From contig CAZVYN010000099.1 of NCBI GenBank assembly GCA_964631125.1, positions 1-12,038 of the forward strand: DNA of 12,038 nucleotides. The letters are read 5' to 3'. A program made the position numbers and the translations under genes. Within the stretch, counting starts at the first letter, position 1; each line of letters begins with the position of its first letter. The stretch is from CAZVYN01 sp964631125. Lineage in GTDB: Bacteria > Eisenbacteria > RBG-16-71-46 > CAIMUX01. Of the stretch, positions 7,601-12,038 are shown in pieces. The notes beneath the pieces are model-generated. The model saw only the letters and a list, made by a program, of their open reading frames with translations. It did no database searches and was not told the DNA's origin.

Positions 7601-7638
7601 CGGGTGAGTTCTCACGCGCCGTGACCTTGGTGCGCTGA
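4624..7638 (+). CDS. Secreted gingipain-like C25 cysteine peptidase with T9SS/FlgD-type C-terminal domain
   Basis: A 1004-residue protein predicted to be exported and then surface-attached or released. Residues 1-27 form a signal peptide (FALFVSGCFTLLFAAAPSFA). Residues 28-240 resemble a propeptide region. The C25 catalytic domain spans about 244-580, with LLVGDAQEVPYP, SYPDLFVSRIS, catalytic His443 in INYIGHAS and Cys476 in IDVSCSNG (33 residues apart, as in RgpB). A gingipain-like Ig domain follows at about 585-660 (ALFADGVSYGSA ... LTLTVTGFN). Two beta-sandwich repeats, each opening with an NG(K/V)L(E/D)xGE motif, cover about 665-910. The tail at about 918-1004 (PSPNPIARQ ... SGVYFVRLV) is a FlgD-like/T9SS sorting domain. 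This is the layout expected of T9SS cargo, and it sits divergently from the PorU-like gene. The usual FGDPSL motif reads FGDCSL (Cys570). Asp395 falls where RgpB has the Arg-specificity residue Asp163, by recalled alignment. Family is certain; substrate is not. Confidence 0.92.
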   Translation: MSRRLRGFALFVSGCFTLLFAAAPSFAEWIPLGPEMTDLRVLESSPERVLVEVTVAGVERATHTIGGQVQSAYAVPGATAWMVAGEPQLPLLRQSIYLPDLGAYEARVVDSEFITLWTEPILPSKGHLPRNVDPASVPLTWSAAYQRDELFPATSAELHEPYIVRDFRGAVLEVRPFRYNAVRGALEVTSRMTIELVPTGAAGANEIARTVEPTAVDAEFYGIYRTHFENWPSERYTPIAEPGRMLIVSHASLMSAAQTLRTWKQEKGYKVELVDMAEIGVTDDQLKLHIQNMYDSPAGLTYVLLVGDAQEVPYPLGPTQNAPSDPMYSLTAGTDSYPDLFVSRISAQTLAHADNQVAKFVRYEKAPDASAPASNWYPKGLGIGSADGSWSGYTDCERLEFIEDYLLGFTYTSHQKICDPGATASSVTTAVNDGRSVINYIGHASGTSWTTTSFNISNIHALSNGHKQPFIIDVSCSNGAFNMNESFAEAWLRTGSVATPRGAIGMYSSSLVCSWIPPTQMQLEAMRVLVEGETSTMGGICFAGIMEALDLNPGYDGLALFEEYNVFGDCSLQLRTAVPTVLPTLVHEAEIASGSTSFEVTVPGVTGALCALFADGVSYGSAFTDESGLAVIALDPTPEVGAVLTLTVTGFNQMTTQTPIEVVNPSLASITLQSFSSVDLGDGGTNGKLEAGESIELTLTAENVGIETALSLVGTLSTTSNLASVTTAVRAFGDVDPTATAQNAEAFVVQISPDAADGETIEFVVNFQAVGGAWGGLLSLDIDAPVVTVFAVTLDDSQAATPNGVLDPGETVALSVALVNGGEGDASNLVATLSERLLPVSVPQSQATVGYLASTQSGALAPAFLVATTPIVQPGQLIEFTLAMIDGNGVSQEAGFQIYVGGTTDVADGGLSLVEGLSAPSPNPIARQTQVAFALTRQQPISLGVYDARGRLVRSLADGARPAGQHVVAWEGRDGSGHSLPSGVYFVRLVTATGEFSRAVTLVR

Positions 7639-7678
7639 GCCGAACCATCCGCTCATCATTCTCTGCAGGACAGTCCGA

Positions 7679-7713
7679 CGAGCGGGCCGGGGCTGAACGC
7701 TCCGGCCCGCTCG
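7679..7713 (+). terminator. Strong GC hairpin between the peptidase and ligase genes
   Basis: Arms CGAGCGGGCCGG (7679-7690) and CCGGCCCGCTCG (7702-7713) pair perfectly over 12 bp around an 11-base loop, 41 bases after the peptidase stop codon. No T-tract follows, so it may be a T-less terminator, a 3'-end stabiliser or an attenuator ahead of the ligase gene. GTCCGA (7673-7678) and TCGGAC (7720-7725) can pair outside it across a 6-base bulge. Confidence 0.5.
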
Positions 7714-7732
7714 CGCGTCTCGGACCGACCTC

Positions 7733-7738
7733 GAGGCG
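7733..7738 (+). promoter_or_regulatory. Ribosome binding site supporting a GTG start
   Basis: GAGGCG begins 12 bases before the GTG at 7745, leaving 8 bases after GAGG. There is no ATG in frame in the first hydrophobic segments of the ligase, so this site supports the GTG. Confidence 0.5.
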
Positions 7739-7744
7739 TCTCCC

Positions 7745-10132
7745 GTGATCCATGCGCGAGCGACGTACCTCTTCGTACTCCTCTTCGCCGCCGCCGCACC
7801 CTGGTCGATTGCTGCCGCTCAGAGCGCCGCGGTCGCACTCGCGCTCGTCGCCTGCCTGACCCCGCGGCGCCCGGAGTGGCGCTGGTTTCATTGGGCGCTC
7901 CTCCTGTTCGTCGCGGCGCAGGCGCTCTCGATTCCCCTGGGGGTTCATCCGGAGCGATCCCTCCGTTGCTTCCGCGGTTCGTGGGTCGTCAGCTTCGGCT
8001 TCATCTTCTGGTGGGCGCTGCGAACGCAGGGCGTGCGGAGGGCGGGCGTCGCCGTCTGGATCGCCAGCTCGGCGCTGGCGGGGCTCTACGGTCTGCTCCA
8101 GCACCTCCAGGGATGGGACTACGTCGACCGTGAGCCGCTCGAGCCGTACCCGTCGGGAGGATTCCTGGCGGTCGGCACGCTCGGGAGTCATCTCACCTAC
8201 GCCGGCGTGCTGCTCCCCGCCGCGTTCGTCGCACTTGGCGCCGCGTTCCATCTCGAGCGACGACGTTGGCTCTGGGCGCTCGCCGCGGCCGCCATCTTCG
8301 CGGGCGTGGTCGTGAGCTACACGCGCACCGCGTGGATCGGCGCCGTGGCCGGTCTCGCCTGCTTCATCCTCTCGATCGGACGCCGCACCGCGTGGATCGT
8401 GGCCGGCCTCGCGGTCGGCGCGGCGGCCCTGCTCGCGCTCCTGCAACCTTCATTCGCGAGTCGCGCGCTCTCCAGTTTCGATCTCGACGACCCCCGCTGG
8501 CGCCTGTGGCGCACCGCCTGGCGCATCATCGGCGATCACCCTCTGACGGGCGCCGGACTCGGCAGCTTCAAGACGCTCTTCCCCACCTATCGCGTTCCCG
8601 GCGACTATTTGTCGACGATTCATCCGCACTCGGATCTGCTCAACGTCTGGGTCGAGGCGGGGCTGGTCGGCGCCGTCGCGTTCCTCCTGATCTGGGTCGC
8701 GTTCGCGGTCGAGGCGCGCCCCGCTCGCTCCGCCGATCGTCTCGGGCGCGGGATAGTCATCGGAGCCGTCAGCGGGGTGGCTGCGCTCCTGGCCGCCGGC
8801 TTCGGCCAGTGCTACTTCACTGACGAAGAAGTTGCCCAGGTTTGGATGTTCGTCACCGCGCTCGGCTTGCGGGAAGCTACGGGCGCGACGGCGGCTCCGC
8901 GCCCGCTGCGACGCTTCACGCAGGGATTGAAGGCGATCAGTCTGCCCCTCCTCGCGCGCCTCCTCTCGCCGAGCGTCTCGCCGAGCGTGAGCGGGGCGGC
9001 GCCCGGGGAAGCGAGCGGGCCAGCGCCGCCTCGACAGCGCTGGCTGGCCATCCGTCCCGACGACCGTCTCGGCAATCTGCTCCTCGCGCGGCCGTTCCTC
9101 TCGGCTCTGCGCGCGGCGCGGCCCGGTGATGTGATCGCGCTCCTCTCCGGCGATGAGTTCACCGAGGTGACCGCGGACTGGACCGAACTCGACGAGCGTT
9201 GGGCGCAACCGAAGAGGCGACAAGCCCGCGCCCCCTGGCGCTTCATCTCCTGGGCCAGGAGTCTGCGGCGCGCGGGTTGGGACACGACGATCGATCTCTC
9301 GAATCCAGGGACACACTCCTACTCTGCGGCGGTGCTCGCGCTCATCGCGGGCGCCGCCACCCGCGTCGGTTTCGATGACCCGCGGAAAGAGAGAGCGCTC
9401 ACGATCGCAGCGCCCACGCCCGACCCGCGCCTCCCGGCCGCACTGGCGCCGCTCGCCCTGCTGCGCGCGCTCGGACTTCCCGCCGCGGCGAGTGTCCCCG
9501 TGCTGCCGAAACCGATCGGAACTCCGAGTGCGGCCTTGGTCGAGTTCTTCGGCGCGCCAACCGACTACGTCGTCGTCCATCTCGGCGGACGGGACGAGAA
9601 GGCGTGGCCGATGTCGGCCTGGGAGACCTTCCTCGAGCGGGCGGAAGCGGCGATCGGCCACCGCTTGGTCGTCGTCGCCGGCCCGGAGGAGCGCGCGCGA
9701 CTCGATGCGTTGCGCGCCCGGGTGCGACCCGGCGTCGGCGCAGGTCAGGGCGGACCGCGCTTCGCGCCGGCGCTGTCCCTCTCGGATCTGTCCCATCTCC
9801 TCGCGGGCGCAAAGGCGTTCGTCGGATGCGACTCCGGCGTCATGCACCTGGCCACGGCCCTCGGCGCGCCCTGTGTCGCTCTCTTCTTCCGATCCGACCC
9901 CTGGCGCTACGCCCCCCTCGGCGCCCATCATCGGACCGTGCTCCTCGCCAACCCGTACCAAGTCGAACCGTCGCTCTGGGCCCGGCCCGTGGAAGGACTC
10001 GCGCGCGGTCGTCTCGTACTCATTCCGCTGGACGAGGACGCGTCGCGCGCCGGCCGTCCCGCCGACGACGCGCGTGCGGTGGAGGCGGTGGTGACCGCGT
10101 TGGTCGAGACCCTGACCGAAGGGCGGGTGTGA
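7745..10132 (+). CDS. Fusion protein: O-antigen ligase (WaaL/Wzy family) plus GT9 heptosyltransferase-like domain
   Basis: A 795-residue two-part protein starting at GTG. Residues 1 to about 385 form a polytopic membrane domain with roughly ten hydrophobic segments. It carries the O-antigen ligase (Wzy_C) hallmarks: SYTRTAW with Arg194, then DHPLTGAGLGSF, then HPHSDLLNVWVEAGLVG with His293 and His295. WaaL enzymes use such Arg and His residues in the periplasm to join undecaprenyl-linked polymer to lipid A-core. A Ser/Pro/Gly/Ala-rich linker spans about 386-431. Residues 432-795 are a family 9 glycosyltransferase: RPDDRLGNLLLARPFLSALR near the start, VVVHLGGRDEKAWP in the middle and CDSGVMHLATALGAP (Asp696) near the end, as in ADP-heptose:LPS heptosyltransferases. 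Each half is close to full family length, so this looks like a true fusion with no stop or frameshift between. The GT9 part would lie in the cytoplasm. The stop overlaps the msbA start (TGATG). The sugar donor is unknown. Confidence 0.88.
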   Translation: MIHARATYLFVLLFAAAAPWSIAAAQSAAVALALVACLTPRRPEWRWFHWALLLFVAAQALSIPLGVHPERSLRCFRGSWVVSFGFIFWWALRTQGVRRAGVAVWIASSALAGLYGLLQHLQGWDYVDREPLEPYPSGGFLAVGTLGSHLTYAGVLLPAAFVALGAAFHLERRRWLWALAAAAIFAGVVVSYTRTAWIGAVAGLACFILSIGRRTAWIVAGLAVGAAALLALLQPSFASRALSSFDLDDPRWRLWRTAWRIIGDHPLTGAGLGSFKTLFPTYRVPGDYLSTIHPHSDLLNVWVEAGLVGAVAFLLIWVAFAVEARPARSADRLGRGIVIGAVSGVAALLAAGFGQCYFTDEEVAQVWMFVTALGLREATGATAAPRPLRRFTQGLKAISLPLLARLLSPSVSPSVSGAAPGEASGPAPPRQRWLAIRPDDRLGNLLLARPFLSALRAARPGDVIALLSGDEFTEVTADWTELDERWAQPKRRQARAPWRFISWARSLRRAGWDTTIDLSNPGTHSYSAAVLALIAGAATRVGFDDPRKERALTIAAPTPDPRLPAALAPLALLRALGLPAAASVPVLPKPIGTPSAALVEFFGAPTDYVVVHLGGRDEKAWPMSAWETFLERAEAAIGHRLVVVAGPEERARLDALRARVRPGVGAGQGGPRFAPALSLSDLSHLLAGAKAFVGCDSGVMHLATALGAPCVALFFRSDPWRYAPLGAHHRTVLLANPYQVEPSLWARPVEGLARGRLVLIPLDEDASRAGRPADDARAVEAVVTALVETLTEGRV
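8324..8399 (+). repeat. Two copies of a 16-bp in-frame direct repeat inside the ligase domain
   Basis: CGCACCGCGTGGATCG occurs at 8324-8339 and again at 8384-8399, exactly 60 bases apart. Both copies are in the same frame and encode R-T-A-W-I at residues 194-198 and 214-218. The first copy contains the conserved Arg194. Confidence 0.7.
8964..8987 (+). repeat. Perfect 12-bp tandem duplication in the interdomain linker
   Basis: TCTCGCCGAGCG is present twice in tandem and gives an SPSV-SPSV peptide (about residues 407-414) in the linker between the ligase and glycosyltransferase domains. This suggests that linker length tolerates change by four codons. Confidence 0.7.
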
Positions 10133-12038
10133 TGCCGCCGTGGATCCGCCTCTATGGACGTTTGCTCGGTTTCCTTCGGCCGCACCTGGCGCCGCTCTCC
10201 GGCGCGGTGCTCTTCATGGCGCTCTACGCCGCGCTGGCCAGCTTCAGCCTGGCGCTGGTCGTGCCGTTCACGCAGATCGTGCTGCAGGGCGATCTCGGCG
10301 GCAGTCCGGCTGCGACTGCACCCGAGGCGACGACCGGGACGGGGACGGCGGAGACCGCTGCCCGCGTGACCGACGCGCTGGGCGGTCTCGATCTGCGGCG
10401 GCAGATCGAGACACGCTTCTACCAGTTGGTGCACGGGCGCGATCGCACCGAGACGATGCGCCGCTTCGCGCTCGCACTCCTCGCCGTCTTCCTCCTGAAG
10501 AACATCTGTTGGTACGCGCAGAGCTTCCTGGTGGTGCGGGTGGAGCAGAACGTCATCCGGGACATCCGTGAGCGGCTCTTCGCGCACACCCAGCGGCTCT
10601 CGTTCGACTACTTCGCCCAGCAACACTCCGGGGCGTTGATCTCTCGACTGACGAACGACATCGAGTTGATCAAAGGAGCGATCGCCAACGGCATCGCCGA
10701 TCTGCTGAGGCAGAGTCTGCTCCTGCTGGCGTACCTGGTGACCGTCCTGATCGCGAACTGGCAGCTCTTCTTGTTCGCGGTGGCGGTGCTGCCGCCGAAT
10801 CTCTGGCTCATCGATCGTCTGGGGGGCACGCTCCGGCGCTCGACCCGCTTCTCCCAGGTGCGACTCGGGCGGCTCACCGCCGTGCTCTCGGAGACCTTCT
10901 CGGGGATGCGCGTGGTCAAGGCGTTCGGCCTCGAAGAGGAGCGCTCCCGTCGTTTCGCCGACGAGGCGCGCGGCTTTGCGCGGATCATGATCCGCATGAC
11001 CCGTATCGGCTCGCTCAGCACGCCACTGACCGAGATGTTGGGCGTGCTCGTCGCGGTCGGGATCCTCTGGTTCGCCGGCGCGACCGTGGTGGGAGAAGGG
11101 GGTCAGGACTCCGGGCGATTCCTGCTCTTCATCGTCGGCATGCTCTCGATGATGCAGCCGATCAAGGCGCTCTCGCAGGTGAACGTGAAGATCCAGCAGG
11201 GACTGGGGGCGGCCGAACGAATCTTCGAGGTGCTCGACGCGACCCCCAGCGTGGTCGATCCGCTCTCACCGCGGCCGCTGACGACGCTGGAGCGGGAGAT
11301 CCGCTACGAGAACGTCGCCTTCGCCTATCGCGAAGGAGTGCCGGTGCTCCACGGAGTCGATCTGGCCGTGCCGCGGGGCCAGGTGCTCGCGCTCGTCGGC
11401 CCCTCGGGCGGCGGCAAGTCGACGTTGGTCGATCTCTTGCCGCGTTTCTACGATCCGATCTCCGGTCGCATCACGCTCGACGGCCACGACATCCGCGAGT
11501 ATCGGCTGGGCGACTTGCGCTCGCTTCTCGGGTTCGTCACGCAGGAGACAATCCTCTTCGAGGGGACGGTGGGGCAGAACATCCGCTTGGGTCGACTCGA
11601 CGCCTCCGACGAAGACGTCGAGGTCGCCGCGCGCACCGCCAACGCGCACGAGTTCATCTCGCGGCTGCCCGAGGGGTACGACACCGCCATCGGCGAACGC
11701 GGCACGCGCCTGTCCGGCGGACAGCGCCAGCGTCTCGCCATCGCGCGCGCCGTCTTGCGCAATCCCGAGGTGCTCGTCTTCGACGAGGCGACCTCCGCGC
11801 TCGACACAGAATCGGAGTCGCTCGTGCAGGTGGCGATCGAGCGGCTGTTGGAGAACCGGACGGCGATCGTCATCGCGCACCGACTCTCGACCGTGCGTCA
11901 CGCCGATCGCATCGCGGTCATTGCGGACGGGCGCGTCGCGCAGTTGGGATCGCACGAGACGCTGATGGCGGAGGGCGGGCTGTATCGGCGGTTGTATGAG
12001 ATGCAGTTCAGGGAGAGGGATGGGGATGGGGATGGGGA
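10132..12038 (+). CDS. msbA: MsbA-type lipid A/lipid-linked ABC exporter, 3' end cut off
   Basis: An open frame of 635 codons from an ATG that overlaps the ligase stop (TGATG) to the window edge, with no stop seen. It is a half-transporter of the type I exporter fold: a transmembrane domain with six expected helices at about residues 15-345, then an ATPase domain. The ATPase shows Walker A GPSGGGKST (423-431, Lys429), Q-loop Gln471, signature LSGGQ (527-531), Walker B VLVFDE (Asp551, Glu552), D-loop SALD and H-loop His583, all intact. MsbA homodimers flip lipid A-core across the inner membrane, which fits the coupled ligase/GT9 gene. About 60 residues (52-111) separate helices 1 and 2, more than in E. 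coli MsbA, including an Ala/Thr/Gly-rich stretch. The C-terminus runs into a (Asp-Gly)3 repeat. Related exporters of other lipids or peptides look similar, so the substrate is inferred from context. Confidence 0.85.
   Translation, partial: MPPWIRLYGRLLGFLRPHLAPLSGAVLFMALYAALASFSLALVVPFTQIVLQGDLGGSPAATAPEATTGTGTAETAARVTDALGGLDLRRQIETRFYQLVHGRDRTETMRRFALALLAVFLLKNICWYAQSFLVVRVEQNVIRDIRERLFAHTQRLSFDYFAQQHSGALISRLTNDIELIKGAIANGIADLLRQSLLLLAYLVTVLIANWQLFLFAVAVLPPNLWLIDRLGGTLRRSTRFSQVRLGRLTAVLSETFSGMRVVKAFGLEEERSRRFADEARGFARIMIRMTRIGSLSTPLTEMLGVLVAVGILWFAGATVVGEGGQDSGRFLLFIVGMLSMMQPIKALSQVNVKIQQGLGAAERIFEVLDATPSVVDPLSPRPLTTLEREIRYENVAFAYREGVPVLHGVDLAVPRGQVLALVGPSGGGKSTLVDLLPRFYDPISGRITLDGHDIREYRLGDLRSLLGFVTQETILFEGTVGQNIRLGRLDASDEDVEVAARTANAHEFISRLPEGYDTAIGERGTRLSGGQRQRLAIARAVLRNPEVLVFDEATSALDTESESLVQVAIERLLENRTAIVIAHRLSTVRHADRIAVIADGRVAQLGSHETLMAEGGLYRRLYEMQFRERDGDGDG
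12011..12038 (+). repeat. GATGGG hexanucleotide repeat with G-quadruplex pattern
   Basis: GATGGG is repeated three times from 12019 and starts a fourth copy at the last base. It encodes (Asp-Gly)3 at the C-terminus of the exporter. Together with two preceding GGG runs there are five runs of three or more G between 12011 and 12037 with 1-3-base spacers, a classical G-quadruplex pattern on the coding strand. Confidence 0.75.

Noticed and set aside
7598..9961. Minus-strand open frames of 282 and 503 codons opposite the ligase/GT9 gene
   Set aside because: Charged, low-complexity translations with no recognisable fold; the plus strand has conserved Wzy_C and GT9 motifs throughout.
1..12038. Mobile elements, CRISPR arrays, tRNA or rRNA genes
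   Set aside because: No terminal repeats, transposase motifs, regularly spaced repeats or structured RNA signatures were seen; the non-coding gaps are all shorter than 225 bases.

Overview
This 12,038-base window is gene-dense, GC-rich bacterial DNA (roughly two thirds G+C by eye) with only three short gaps between genes. Signal peptides, FlgD-like / type IX secretion (T9SS) C-terminal domains, two gingipain-family (C25) cysteine peptidases and LPS-assembly genes point to a diderm of the Fibrobacteres-Chlorobi-Bacteroidetes (FCB) sphere. The GC content argues against typical Bacteroidota. It would suit a high-GC candidate lineage such as Eisenbacteria, Krumholzibacteriota or Latescibacterota, but that placement is inference.

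Layout. Minus-strand block (positions 4400 down to 1): a 59-residue Trm112/YcaR-like zinc protein overlaps a 1387-residue PorU-like sortase of family C25, which in turn overlaps the start of a probable membrane protein that runs off the left edge. Positions 4401-4623 form a divergent control region. It holds a good minus-strand promoter (TTGACA, 18-base spacer, TAGCCT), a 7-bp-arm dyad, a weaker plus-strand promoter and a strong leader hairpin. Plus-strand block: a secreted gingipain-like C25 peptidase (1004 aa) with an Ig-like domain, two beta-sandwich repeats and a T9SS-type tail; a 12-bp GC hairpin; a 795-aa fusion of an O-antigen ligase with a family 9 glycosyltransferase; and, coupled to it by a TGATG stop/start overlap, an MsbA-type lipid A-core exporter that is open at the right edge.

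How the parts may fit together. In Porphyromonas, PorU removes the C-terminal domain of T9SS cargo and joins the cargo to anionic LPS, which is made by flipping lipid A-core with MsbA and ligating polymer with WaaL. This window holds a PorU-like enzyme, a candidate cargo with the matching tail, a ligase, an LPS-type glycosyltransferase and an MsbA. It therefore reads as a candidate locus for anchoring secreted protease to LPS. No Por channel or motor components are visible here, so this remains a hypothesis. No RNA genes, CRISPR arrays or mobile elements were seen.
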